Assembly (NCBI RefSeq): GCF_041529975.1
Contig: NZ_CP168030.1
Coordinates: 1,302,001 to 1,366,000 of the forward strand
Direction of reading: 5' to 3'
DNA: 64,000 nucleotides
From: Microbacterium maritypicum
GTDB taxonomy: Bacteria; Actinomycetota; Actinomycetes; Actinomycetales; Microbacteriaceae
Shown: positions 34,515-43,412 of the stretch, piece by piece
Layout of the letters: each line of letters begins with the position of its first letter
Numbering within the stretch: the first letter of the stretch is position 1
Position numbers and translations under genes: made by a program
Notes under the pieces: generated by a model
The model's database searches: none
The model's input: only the letters and a program-made list of their open reading frames with translations
What the model was told of the DNA's origin: nothing

Positions 34515-36230
34515 GTGACACACACCCCATCCTCAGCACCCGAAGCCACCCGCTCGGCCCGCGAGGTCTTCACCGCGATCTCCGGACTCGTCGTCGGCAT
34601 GTTCGTCGCCGTGCTCTCGGGCACCGTCGTGTCGACCTCGATGCCGGTCATCATCGCCGACCTCGGCGGCACCCAGTCCCAATACACCTGGGTCATCACC
34701 GCGAGCCTTCTGGCCACCGCCGTCTCGACCCCCATCTGGGGCAAGCTCGCCGACCTCGTCGACCGCAAGGTCCTCGTGCAGATCTCGCTCATCCTCTTCA
34801 CCGTCGGCACCGTGATCGCCGGCTTCTCGACCGACACGAACATGCTCATCGCGGTTCGCGTCATCCAGGGCATCGGCGTCGGCGGCCTCATGTCGCTCGT
34901 CATGATCGCCGTGGCCCTCATCATCTCCCCGCGTGAGCGCGGCAAGTACATGGGCGTCGTCGGCGGCATCATGGCCCTCGGCACCATCGGCGGCCCGCTG
35001 CTCGGCGGACTCCTCACCGACGTGTGGGGCTGGCGCTCCAACTTCTTCGTCGGCGTGCCGTTCGCGATCCTCGCCCTCGTCCTGCTGCAGTTCACGCTGC
35101 ACCTGCCCAAGCCGCAGCGTGACAGCAAGGTCTCGATCGACTACTTCGGCATCGTGCTCCTCGCGGTCGGCGTCTCGACCCTGCTCATCTGGGTCTCGAT
35201 GGGCGGCAGCCAGTTCGACTGGGACTCCTCGACGAGCATCATGCTCGCCGTCATCGCCGGAGTCGCGATCGCCGCCTTCATCACGGTCGAGTTCTTCGTC
35301 AAGGAACCGATCGTGCCGATGTCGCTGTTCCGCAACCGCACCTTCACGCTGTCGGTCATCGCCTCGATCGCCATCGGCGTCTCGATGTTCGCCACCTCGG
35401 TGTTCCTCGCGCAGTACTTCCAGCTGGCTCGTGGCGCCACGCCCACCGAGTCCGGCCTGATGACCATCCCGATGATCATCGGCCAGATGGGTGCGTCGAT
35501 CATCATCGGCCAGCTCGTGAGCCGCTTCGGCAAGTGGAAGGGCTGGATGCTGACGGGCTCGGTCCTCGCCACCATCGGCGTCAGCCTGATGGCCACCCTG
35601 CGCTACGACACCCCGTTCCCGCTGGTCGCCGTCTACATGTTCATCCTCGGTGCGGGCCTCGGCATGGTCATGCAGAACCTCACGCTCATCGTGCAGAACG
35701 ACACTGCTCCGCAGCAGCTGGGCGCCGCGTCGTCGAACGTGAACTTCTTCCGCACGATCGCCGGCACCATCGGCGTCACGGTCATGGGTGCGATGCTGTC
35801 GACCAGCGTCGCGTCGTACATCACCGACTCGCTCGAGGGCTTCACGCCGACGACCCCCGCCGAGGTCGATGCGCTCAAGCACCTCGCCTCGGGTGATGTG
35901 CCGAAGGTCGGACAGCTGCCCGACACGATCCGCACGATCGTCGAGGGTGCTTACGGCCACGGCATCGCCGACTCGTTCATCATCGCCATCCCGCTCGCGG
36001 TGATCGCCATCATCGCGATCGCGTTCATCAAGAACAAGCCGTTGTCGACGAAGAACGCCGCCGAGCAGATGCTCGAGCAGGCGGAGGAATCCGTCATCGA
36101 GGTCTCCGAGGCCGAGGTCGGCGCGTCGCTCTCCACCGGGGCCATCCGGCTCGGGGGTGCGGAGTCCGCGTCGCCCGCGACCGGTTCGGTGCGCGTCCTC
36201 GAACGCGAAGATCGGGACCAGGAGCGCTGA
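34515..36230 (+). CDS. MFS multidrug efflux protein, DHA2 (14-TM) type
   Basis: 571 residues, fourteen predicted membrane segments. Motif A (GKLADLVDRK) between helices 2 and 3 and motif C-like GGIMALGTIGGPLLGG in helix 5 mark a proton-driven drug/H+ antiporter of the DHA2 group. The chosen GTG has AGGAG upstream. The MarR gene starts one nt after its stop, so it forms an operon with its own regulator. Exports an unidentified toxic compound. The C-terminal 60 residues are acidic and cytoplasmic. Confidence 0.92.
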   Translation: MTHTPSSAPEATRSAREVFTAISGLVVGMFVAVLSGTVVSTSMPVIIADLGGTQSQYTWVITASLLATAVSTPIWGKLADLVDRKVLVQISLILFTVGTVIAGFSTDTNMLIAVRVIQGIGVGGLMSLVMIAVALIISPRERGKYMGVVGGIMALGTIGGPLLGGLLTDVWGWRSNFFVGVPFAILALVLLQFTLHLPKPQRDSKVSIDYFGIVLLAVGVSTLLIWVSMGGSQFDWDSSTSIMLAVIAGVAIAAFITVEFFVKEPIVPMSLFRNRTFTLSVIASIAIGVSMFATSVFLAQYFQLARGATPTESGLMTIPMIIGQMGASIIIGQLVSRFGKWKGWMLTGSVLATIGVSLMATLRYDTPFPLVAVYMFILGAGLGMVMQNLTLIVQNDTAPQQLGAASSNVNFFRTIAGTIGVTVMGAMLSTSVASYITDSLEGFTPTTPAEVDALKHLASGDVPKVGQLPDTIRTIVEGAYGHGIADSFIIAIPLAVIAIIAIAFIKNKPLSTKNAAEQMLEQAEESVIEVSEAEVGASLSTGAIRLGGAESASPATGSVRVLEREDRDQER

Positions 36231-36231
36231 G

Positions 36232-36687
36232 ATGCTCGCCCCCGAAGCGGTCGAGCAGGCGGATGTCGACAGCGCGCTCGGTGACCTCCAGGCGCACCTG
36301 AACCTTATCTTCGCGAGGACCAGGTCGCTCTGGAAGGAGTCTGCAGCTCGGGTGCACCCCGAGCTGCAGGTGGCCGGGTACAAGCTGCTGACATTCATCG
36401 CCCGGGCGGGCACCGCGAACGCGCATGAGCTGGCCGAGCGGTTCGAGATGGACAAGTCGGTCATCAGCCGTCAGGTGCGGATGCTGGAGGAGGCAGGACT
36501 CCTCGAGTCCCGGCCGGACGAGCGGGACGGGCGGCTCCGGGTGCTGAGCGCGACGCCGTCGGCCTGCGAGGCGCTCGCCGAGGTCCGCCGCGAATACGGC
36601 ACACGCCTGCAGGCCGTGGTCGACGAGCTGACGCCCGACGAGATCCAGGCCGCATCCAAGGTGTTCCGACTCCTCGCCGAGGTCTGA
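36232..36687 (+). CDS. MarR-family regulator 1
   Basis: 151 residues. Winged-helix MarR protein with recognition helix SVISRQVRMLEEAGLLE and the wing DERDGRLRVL. Encoded one nt after the MFS exporter, and the 28-bp palindrome before that gene is its probable operator; ligand binding would release it and raise exporter synthesis. About half of the residues around HPELQ-x-x-GY-x-x-LT and DKS-x-x-SRQVR are shared with MarR 2. Confidence 0.9.
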   Translation: MLAPEAVEQADVDSALGDLQAHLNLIFARTRSLWKESAARVHPELQVAGYKLLTFIARAGTANAHELAERFEMDKSVISRQVRMLEEAGLLESRPDERDGRLRVLSATPSACEALAEVRREYGTRLQAVVDELTPDEIQAASKVFRLLAEV

Positions 36688-36740
36688 GTGAAGCCCCGCT
36701 GTCACGTTCGACAGTCGGGCTTCGCCGTACACTGGCGAGC

Positions 36741-37238
36741 ATGAGCGCCTCGTCCGACGCCCCCGCCGACGCCCCCGCATCTCCCTCTGAAGAGGGCCGT
36801 CTGAGCGGGGCGGATCTCGACCAGGCCGTCACCAGGGTCGAGCAGGAACTCGGCCGTCTGTTCGCGCGGATCCGTATCAGCTGGCGCGAGGCCGCCGCGA
36901 CCGTCCACCCCGAACTGCAGCCGCTGGGATACCAGGTGCTCACGTCGATCGCGACAGGCAAGGCGACCTCGGCGGGTGCGATCATCGAGCACCTGCAGAC
37001 CGACAAGTCGGCGGTGAGTCGTCAGGTGCGTCAGCTCGAGCAGCTCGGACTCGTCGAGAGCGTGCACGATCCGGAGGACCGCCGCGCACGCGTCCTCGTC
37101 GCGACCGACCTGGCGCAGGAGCGGATCGCCGTCGCCCGCTCCCGCTACGAGGGCCGCATCGGCGAGCGGCTGCGCAAGTGGACGGCCGCCGACCTCGACC
37201 ACTTCGCCGACCTGCTGTCGGCCCTCGGTGGCAACTGA
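36741..37238 (+). CDS. MarR-family regulator 2
   Basis: 165 residues with an acidic N-terminal extension (about 1-25) before the winged helix; recognition segment SAVSRQVRQLEQLGLVE and wing DPEDRRARVL. A paralogue of MarR 1, next to it. TACACT ends 7 nt before the ATG, so leaderless translation is likely. Target unknown; the Old Yellow Enzyme gene downstream is a candidate. Confidence 0.88.
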   Translation: MSASSDAPADAPASPSEEGRLSGADLDQAVTRVEQELGRLFARIRISWREAAATVHPELQPLGYQVLTSIATGKATSAGAIIEHLQTDKSAVSRQVRQLEQLGLVESVHDPEDRRARVLVATDLAQERIAVARSRYEGRIGERLRKWTAADLDHFADLLSALGGN

Positions 37239-37276
37239 GGGGAATACGAGGCTCGCCCCGAGCCTTACCTCCCACT

Positions 37277-38368
37277 GTGACTCTCTTCGATCCGGCCGTC
37301 TTCGGCGCCCTGCAGCTGTCCAATCGCGTCGTCATGGCGCCGCTCACCCGCACCCGCGCGGATGACGACGGCGTGCCCACCGAGGTGATGGCGGAGTACT
37401 ACCGGCAGCGCGCGGGTCAGGGCCTCATCATCTCCGAGGGCACCTGGCCGGCTGCCGAGGGCAAGTCCTATGCGGGCCAGCCGGGCATCGTCACGCCCGC
37501 CCAGATCGAGGGGTGGCGGCCCGTCACCGCGGCGGTCCACGAGGCGGGCGGCACGATCGTCATGCAGCTGATGCACGGTGGCCGAGTGGGGCACCCGGAG
37601 ATCTCCGGGCAGCCGCGCGTGGTCGCCCCGAGCCCGCTCGCCGCACCGGGTCAGACGCACACGCCCGTGGGGAAGGTCGATCTCCCGGTGGCTCACGCGC
37701 TCACCCTCGATGAGATCCCCGAGGTCGTCGAGCAGTTCGCGCAGGCCGCGCGCAACGCGATCGCCGCGGGCTTCGACGGCGTCGAGGTGCACGGTGCCAA
37801 CGGCTACCTGGTGCACGAGTTCCTCTCGCCGGTCTCGAACATCCGTGACGACCAGTACGGCGGGTCGCCCGAGAACCGCGCCCGCTTCGCGATCGAGGTC
37901 ACGACAGCCGTCGCGGCGGCGGTGGGAGCCGACCGCACCGGCATCCGGCTGTCGCCGCAGCACAACATCCAGGGTGTGCTCGAAGAGGACGACGCGGACG
38001 TCCACGCGACCTACGCCGCCGTCGCCCAGGGCCTCGCCCCGCTCGGTCTCGCCTTCATCGATGTGCTGAGTGCTGCGCCGACGAGCGCGCTCGTGCAAGA
38101 GGACATCCGCCGCACGGCCGGCGCAGCGTTGATCATCAACACCGGCTTCGGCGTCGTCACGACGCGGGAGGAGGCCGAGGCGCTGGTCGACGACGGATGG
38201 GCGGATGCCGTGGCCGCCGGCCGCCCCGTGATCGCCAACCCCGATCTGGTGGCGCGGTGGCGTGAGGGGACCGAGCTCAACGACCCGCGCCCGCAGCTGT
38301 TCTACGGGCGGACCGCCGAGGGGTACACGGACTACCCCTCGCTGGAGAGCGTGCGCGCCGGGGTCTGA
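37277..38368 (+). CDS. Old Yellow Enzyme family FMN-dependent ene-reductase
   Basis: 363 residues, (beta/alpha)8 barrel. N-terminal LQLSNRVVMAPLTRTRADDD, substrate-binding His/Asn in GVEVHGANGYLVHEFLSPVS and the RDDQYGGSPENR element. It reduces activated alkenes, nitro compounds or quinones with NAD(P)H in the cytoplasm and is often induced by electrophiles. The GTG start lacks a strong ribosome site and follows TTACCT by 6 nt. It follows the MarR 2 gene by 38 bp and may belong to its regulon. Confidence 0.92.
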   Translation: MTLFDPAVFGALQLSNRVVMAPLTRTRADDDGVPTEVMAEYYRQRAGQGLIISEGTWPAAEGKSYAGQPGIVTPAQIEGWRPVTAAVHEAGGTIVMQLMHGGRVGHPEISGQPRVVAPSPLAAPGQTHTPVGKVDLPVAHALTLDEIPEVVEQFAQAARNAIAAGFDGVEVHGANGYLVHEFLSPVSNIRDDQYGGSPENRARFAIEVTTAVAAAVGADRTGIRLSPQHNIQGVLEEDDADVHATYAAVAQGLAPLGLAFIDVLSAAPTSALVQEDIRRTAGAALIINTGFGVVTTREEAEALVDDGWADAVAAGRPVIANPDLVARWREGTELNDPRPQLFYGRTAEGYTDYPSLESVRAGV

Positions 38369-38372
38369 GGGC

Positions 38373-39920
38373 TCATCGGGATGCGCCCTCCTTGGCAGTT
38401 GCCGGTGCGACGCGCAGACTGATGGCCGTCCACGAGACGGGCGGCAGCTCGACGACCGCGACGCCTTCGGAGTGGACGAGAGTCTCGTTCTGGCGAAGGG
38501 TCACGCGCTCCGGATCTTCGAGCGTGTTCACGGCGTAGACATCGTCGTCGCTGAGGGTGCGTGCAGACGCTTCCAGGACCGTGCCGAAGTCCGCGATATC
38601 GAAAGAGAGTGTCACCGGGTCGGTCTGCGATCGGTTGACCAGGAACACGCTGACGCTGCCTGTGGCGGCGTCGAACGTGGTCACGGCGTCGATGACCGGC
38701 ACGCTCCCGTAGGCGTCGGTTTCATAGAGATCGCACTCGATGTGCGTGGGGATCGACTGCCCGGATGCGAGCTCCGAGGTGACGGCGAACGGGAAGAACG
38801 TCGTCTGCTTCCAGGCGATGCCGCCGGGCTCCGTCATGATCGGGGCGATCACGTTGACCAATTGAGCGAGCGAGGCGCTGGTCACCCTGTCCGACCGGCG
38901 CAGCAAGGAGATGAGGAGGCTACCCACCACCACGGCGTCCGCCACGGAGTACGCGTCTTCGAGGAGCCTCGGCGCGGTCGGCCAGTTCTGCGCACCGGTG
39001 ATCTTGTCCACGGTCTCGAACCGGGTGTTGTACCAGACGTTCCACTCGTCGAACGAGATGTTCACGACGTGATCGCTGCGCTTCGCCGCCTTGACATGGT
39101 CGATGGTCGCTATCACCGACTCGATGAACTCGTCCATGTCGACCGACGACGCGAGGAAGCTCGCGAGGTCTCCGTCCTTCTCCTCGTAGTACGCGTGGCA
39201 GGAGATGTAGTCGATGTCGTCGTACGTGTGCGAGAGGACGACGCGTTCCCAGTCGCTGAAGGTCGGCATCGAGCGACTCGAAGAGCCGCAGACGACCAGC
39301 TCGAGCGTGGGATCGAACATCCGCATGGCGCGAGCAGTCTGGGCGGCGAGCTTGCCGTAGTCGTCCGCCGAGCGGTGACCGAGTTGCCATGGGCCGTCCA
39401 TCTCGTTCCCGAGGCACCACATCCGCACGTCGAACGGCTCGGTGCGGCCGTTGGCTGCCCGCTCCACCGCCCGTGCCGAGCCCGATCGCAGGTTCGTGTA
39501 CTCCAGGAGGTCGAGCGCCTCCAGTGTGCCGCGTGTGCCCAGGTTCACGGCGAGCATGAGCTCACTGCCGACGGAGTCGAGCCACGTCGCGAACTCGTGC
39601 AGGCCCACCTGGTTCGATTCCGCCGAATGCCAGGCGAGGTCGAGTCGGGCGGGGCGCTGCGAGCGCGGGCCCACGCTGTCCTCCCAGCGGAACCCCGATA
39701 CGAAGTTGCCACCGGGGTAGCGGATCGCGCTCACCCCGAGCTCGGACACCAGGGCCTTCACGTCGGAGCGAAAGCCCTCGGCGTCGGCGCTCGGGTGTCC
39801 GGGCTCGTAGATGCCGTCGTAGACGGATCGGCCGAGGTGCTCCACGAAGGAGCCGAAGACTCGTCGGTTCACAGCTCCGACCGGAAGCTGGGGGTCGAAG
39901 GTCAATCGTGCGGCGGTCAT
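38373..39920 (-). CDS. Alpha-L-arabinofuranosidase, GH51
   Basis: 515 residues, cytoplasmic. GH51 (beta/alpha)8 barrel with acid/base Glu173 in WCLGNEMDGPWQ and nucleophile Glu292 in ISFDEWNVW, plus the N-terminal FGSFVEHLGRSVYDGIY strand; C-terminal beta-sandwich. It releases L-arabinofuranose from imported arabino-oligosaccharides. GAAAGG precedes the ATG. Downstream of two permease genes on the minus strand and so in the TACAACGTTGTA regulon. Xyloglucan and arabinoxylan fragments are also possible substrates. Confidence 0.95.
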   Translation of the reverse strand: MTAARLTFDPQLPVGAVNRRVFGSFVEHLGRSVYDGIYEPGHPSADAEGFRSDVKALVSELGVSAIRYPGGNFVSGFRWEDSVGPRSQRPARLDLAWHSAESNQVGLHEFATWLDSVGSELMLAVNLGTRGTLEALDLLEYTNLRSGSARAVERAANGRTEPFDVRMWCLGNEMDGPWQLGHRSADDYGKLAAQTARAMRMFDPTLELVVCGSSSRSMPTFSDWERVVLSHTYDDIDYISCHAYYEEKDGDLASFLASSVDMDEFIESVIATIDHVKAAKRSDHVVNISFDEWNVWYNTRFETVDKITGAQNWPTAPRLLEDAYSVADAVVVGSLLISLLRRSDRVTSASLAQLVNVIAPIMTEPGGIAWKQTTFFPFAVTSELASGQSIPTHIECDLYETDAYGSVPVIDAVTTFDAATGSVSVFLVNRSQTDPVTLSFDIADFGTVLEASARTLSDDDVYAVNTLEDPERVTLRQNETLVHSEGVAVVELPPVSWTAISLRVAPATAKEGASR

Positions 39921-39986
39921 TTCTGCCTTTCGGTCGGATTCTCGCGGCCCTTCGAGCGGGTCGCGGCCGGCGTGCGGATGGTGGGT

Positions 39987-40841
39987 CTACTTGAGTCCGG
40001 TGCTCGCGACGCTCTCGATGAAGCGCCGTTGGACGAAGAGGAACATGATCGCGAGGGGCACCACGGCGATCAGGGAGCCGGCCATCATGACGCCGTAGGG
40101 GATGATCCCGCTCGGTCCCGTGAGCAGTGTGAGCCCGGAGGTGATGGTCCCCATCTCCTGTTCCGTCGTGAAGACGAGCGGCCACAGCAGATCGTTCCAG
40201 TTGTTGACGAACGTGTAGATGCCCAGTGTGAGAAGGGCGGGGACAGCGTTGGGGAGCACGACGCTGCGGAAGATCCGGAACTCCGAAGCCCCGTCGATGC
40301 GGGCGGCGTTGTCGAGGTCGCGCGGGAGGGAGAGGAAGAACTGGCGGAGGAAGAAGATCCCGAAGGCGTCTGCCGCGCGGGGGATGATGAGGCCCCAGAA
40401 CGTGTTCACCCAGCCGAAGTCCGAGACCAGCTGGTAGATCGGGATGAGCGTCGCCTGGAACGGAATCATGAGGCTCGCCACGATCACGACGAGGAGCACA
40501 CGACTTCCACGGAAGTCGATGCGGGCGAGGACGTAGGCGGCCAGAGAATCGAAGACGAGTGCGCAGATCGTGACTCCGCCCGCGAAGACGAAGCTGTTGA
40601 AGATCAGTCGGGCGAACGGCAGGTCCGTGAAGATCCGCTCGAAGTTATCGAATGTCCACGTCCCCGGAACGAGCGAGGGTGGGAAGGCGTTGACCTCGGA
40701 GACCGGCTTGAAGGCGGTGAAGACGATGATGAGGATCGGCAGCAGGATGAGGAGTGTGACGAACAGCATCGCCAGGAAGTAGAGCCCGCGTCCGACACGC
40801 AGTCGGGTGGGTCGGCGTCGGGATGTGGCGATGTCGGTCAT
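39987..40841 (-). CDS. Sugar ABC permease, MalG type (arabinoside system)
   Basis: 284 residues, about six membrane segments, with the EAA-like loop DLDNAARIDGASEFRIFRSV. The start overlaps the stop of the upstream permease (ATGA). 66 bp ahead of the GH51 gene, so co-transcribed with it. Confidence 0.93.
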   Translation of the reverse strand: MTDIATSRRRPTRLRVGRGLYFLAMLFVTLLILLPILIIVFTAFKPVSEVNAFPPSLVPGTWTFDNFERIFTDLPFARLIFNSFVFAGGVTICALVFDSLAAYVLARIDFRGSRVLLVVIVASLMIPFQATLIPIYQLVSDFGWVNTFWGLIIPRAADAFGIFFLRQFFLSLPRDLDNAARIDGASEFRIFRSVVLPNAVPALLTLGIYTFVNNWNDLLWPLVFTTEQEMGTITSGLTLLTGPSGIIPYGVMMAGSLIAVVPLAIMFLFVQRRFIESVASTGLK

Positions 40842-41788
40842 GCGGCGTCCTTCGCTCGACGGCCCGAGAGGGCGAACTGGACGAGGCTCAGCAGGAGCGT
40901 CGCGATGAGCAGTACGTACGACACCGCCGAGGCGAAGCCGAGCTCGAGGTCACGGAATCCGGACTGGTAGATCTGCATGACGATCGTCTGCGTGCTGCGG
41001 TACGGTCCGCCGTCGGTGAGCACATAGATTTGGTCGAAGGCCTGGAGCGCGGCGATCGTCGCGATGATGAGCACGAATCCCGTGGTGTTTCCCAGCAGGG
41101 GGAGGGTGACGTTGCGGAAGCGGGCGATGGGGCCGGCGCCGTCCATGTTGGCCGCCTCGTACAGGCTCTTCGGTATCTCCTGGAGCCCAGCGAGGAAGAC
41201 GATCATGTAGAAGGCGAAGTTCTTCCACACTGCGACCAGGACGACGGTCGGCATCGCGAGCACCGGATCCTGGAGCACATTGCCGATGCGGATGCCGAAG
41301 GCCTGTAGCCAGTAGTTCAGCAGACCGACCTGCGGGTCGAGCAGATACTGCCAGGCGAACGCGGCGACGGCGAGGGAGACGATGAACGGCAGGAACAGCC
41401 ATGTGCGGAACATGCCGCGCAGGGGGAGATGCGGGCTGTTGAGCGCGAGGGCGAGCAGGAGTGCGAGCACGACGGCCACTGGCGTGAAGAGCACGGTGTA
41501 CAGCACGGTGTTGCTCATCGCCTGGAGCATGTCGGGGTCGGTGAAGACCTCGACGTAGTTGGCGAAGCCCACGTATTCCTCGAGCCCGAATCCGCTCGCG
41601 TCGGTGAAGGACAGCCGAAGTGCGGACACCATCGGCCAGAAGACGAACAGGGCGAGGATCGTCAGGGCCGGCACGAGGAAGGCGAGGATCGTGAGGCGGC
41701 GCTTCGCGATCCCGGCGATCGGGCCGCGTCCGCCGAGCTGCGCCGGCGGGCGACGGCGGCGGGCGGGTGGGGAAGTCGTGGCGGTCAT
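40838..41788 (-). CDS. Sugar ABC permease, MalF type (arabinoside system)
   Basis: 316 residues, about six membrane segments, EAA loop KSLYEAANMDGAGPIARFRNVT. The ATG at 41788 is 8 nt from GAGAG; a GTG 6 nt upstream (41794) is also possible but too close to that site. First gene of the minus-strand operon. A perfect TACAACGTTGTA operator is 14 bp upstream of the start. Partner SBP is encoded divergently, and no ATPase is encoded here. Confidence 0.93.
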   Translation of the reverse strand: MTATTSPPARRRRPPAQLGGRGPIAGIAKRRLTILAFLVPALTILALFVFWPMVSALRLSFTDASGFGLEEYVGFANYVEVFTDPDMLQAMSNTVLYTVLFTPVAVVLALLLALALNSPHLPLRGMFRTWLFLPFIVSLAVAAFAWQYLLDPQVGLLNYWLQAFGIRIGNVLQDPVLAMPTVVLVAVWKNFAFYMIVFLAGLQEIPKSLYEAANMDGAGPIARFRNVTLPLLGNTTGFVLIIATIAALQAFDQIYVLTDGGPYRSTQTIVMQIYQSGFRDLELGFASAVSYVLLIATLLLSLVQFALSGRRAKDAA

Positions 41789-41801
41789 TGTCACTTCTCT
41801 C

Positions 41802-41813
41802 TACAACGTTGTA
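41802..41813. promoter_or_regulatory. LacI-3 operator, permease side
   Basis: Perfect palindrome TACAACGTTGTA just upstream of the minus-strand permease operon. Confidence 0.88.
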
Positions 41814-41946
41814 ACCCACACAGTAAGGACCTTGGGGTCGGCTCGTCAACTCGCGGTCACGAGCGCTGGACGGCTGCGGGAGCGCCCAGGTGGGACGAGG
41901 GGCCGAGTGGCTTGACTTTTCTCGGAACATCGAGAACCATAACCTC

Positions 41947-41972
41947 TATAACGTTTACTTACAACGTTGTAA
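41947..41972. promoter_or_regulatory. LacI-3 operators, SBP side
   Basis: Perfect TTACAACGTTGTAA (41959-41972) next to a degenerate copy, TATAACGTTTAC (41947-41958). They lie about 65-90 nt upstream of the SBP start at 42036. With the site at 41802 they allow repression of both divergent units, possibly by DNA looping over about 150 bp. Confidence 0.82.
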
Positions 41973-42035
41973 AGCGATGATGAGGACACCCGTCCTCCGC
42001 GCCGACAGAGTGGTCGAACAGTGGAGGTTCCCCTG

Positions 42036-43292
42036 ATGAAGAAAGCACTACCCGCAGCATTCGCGAGCGTCCTTCTGCTCGCCCTGGCCGGCTGCTCGTC
42101 GGCCGGCACCCCTTCCGAGGAAGGCGGAGTGATTGAGCTCGACTTCTGGCACGGCTACACGGAAGCGGATGGCGAGGTGCTCAACGACCTCGTCGCCGAG
42201 TTCAACAAGTCGCAGGACGAGGTCAAGATCACGCCGTCGGTCAAGCCGTGGGCGACTCTCCTGGACTCGGCTCTGCCCGCGCTCACCGCGAAGAAGGGGC
42301 CGCAGCTCATGGCGATCCCTCCCGAGAACATCCCGGTCTTCGCGTCGAAGGGCGCTCTCCAGCCGCTCGATGACTGGTACGAAAGCGACAGCGCCGCGGA
42401 CGTCCTCAACCCGGGCGCCGTCGATACCGGCATCGTCGACGGCGAGCGCTTCGGGGCTCCGCTGAGCTTCACCCCGCTGACGATGTTCTACAACACCGCG
42501 ATGTTCGAGGCTGCCGGCGTCTCCGTGCCGACGACGTGGGACGAGTGGGTCGGCGCGGCGACCGCGCTCACCGTCGACGCGAACGGCGATGGCGAGCCCG
42601 AGCAGTACGGACTCGCCCTGCAGGACAACGCGACCGTAGGCAACGGCGTCTGGCCGTCTCTGTTCAAGAGCGGCGGTGGCGATGTCGTGACCTCCGATGG
42701 CGACGTCGTGGTCGATTCGCCGGAGAACGTCGAGACGCTCACCTACTGGTCCGATGCCGTCGCCACCGGGAAGTTCTCGCCGACGGGCCTCACCGGGGCC
42801 GACGCGGACGGACTGTTCAGTGCGGGGAAGGTCGCGATGACCCTCGGGGGTCCGTGGCTCGCCACCGTCTCCGAAGAATCGGGCATCGAGTACGGCATCG
42901 CGCCGCTCCCGGCCGGCCCGGACGGGATCGTGGCCTCCGCTCTCGCCGTCGACATGAGCATCACCGCGCAGGCGTCGGCAGAGGAGAAGTCGGCCGCCGA
43001 GAAGTTCTTCACCTGGTTCTACCAGAAGGAGAACATGGTCACGTGGTCGCTGGCTTCCGGCTGGCCGCCGCTCACATCCGAAGTGACGGCGGAGGACGTC
43101 GCGGAGAACCCGGTCGTGTCCGCCCTCGCGGAGCAGTCCCAGTACGGCGCCGCACTCCTGCCCGGCGTCATCCCGTCGACGGATGTGCTCACCGCGCTCG
43201 ACACCGCCACGCAGAAGGCGCTCGCCGGGGGCGACCCCGCGGAGCTGCTCCGCACGGCGCAGCAGGAGATGGAGGCGGCCCTGGCGGGCTGA
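42036..43292 (+). CDS. Sugar ABC substrate-binding lipoprotein (arabinoside system)
   Basis: 418 residues. Lipoprotein signal MKKALPAAFASVLLLALAGC (Cys20), then a family 1 solute-binding fold (MalE-like) with ELDFWHGYTEADGEVLNDLV and TMFYNTAMFEAAGV. GGAGG lies before the ATG. It serves the divergently encoded permeases. The ligand is inferred as arabinan- or arabinoside-derived because GH51 and the BNR-propeller gene share its operators. A hairpin follows the stop. Confidence 0.92.
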   Translation: MKKALPAAFASVLLLALAGCSSAGTPSEEGGVIELDFWHGYTEADGEVLNDLVAEFNKSQDEVKITPSVKPWATLLDSALPALTAKKGPQLMAIPPENIPVFASKGALQPLDDWYESDSAADVLNPGAVDTGIVDGERFGAPLSFTPLTMFYNTAMFEAAGVSVPTTWDEWVGAATALTVDANGDGEPEQYGLALQDNATVGNGVWPSLFKSGGGDVVTSDGDVVVDSPENVETLTYWSDAVATGKFSPTGLTGADADGLFSAGKVAMTLGGPWLATVSEESGIEYGIAPLPAGPDGIVASALAVDMSITAQASAEEKSAAEKFFTWFYQKENMVTWSLASGWPPLTSEVTAEDVAENPVVSALAEQSQYGAALLPGVIPSTDVLTALDTATQKALAGGDPAELLRTAQQEMEAALAG

Positions 43293-43307
43293 CTCCGTTG
43301 CACGACC

Positions 43308-43338
43308 ACCCGCACCGACGCTCCCGATCGGTGCGGGT
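43308..43338 (+). terminator. Hairpin after the SBP gene (arabinoside system)
   Basis: Perfect 11-bp stem ACCCGCACCGA / TCGGTGCGGGT between the SBP and the GH1-like gene. It probably limits readthrough or protects the SBP mRNA. Confidence 0.75.
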
Positions 43339-43412
43339 TGCCGTGTGTCGGGCGCCGACACGCGGCAGAGAGATCGAAACGGATCCGCGGATCCGAGAAG
43401 GAGAACGACGAC

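Noticed and set aside
43381..43394. Palindrome GGATCCGCGGATCC before the GH1-like gene
   Set aside because: Perfect but lacks a regulator or promoter context; similar short palindromes are common at this GC.
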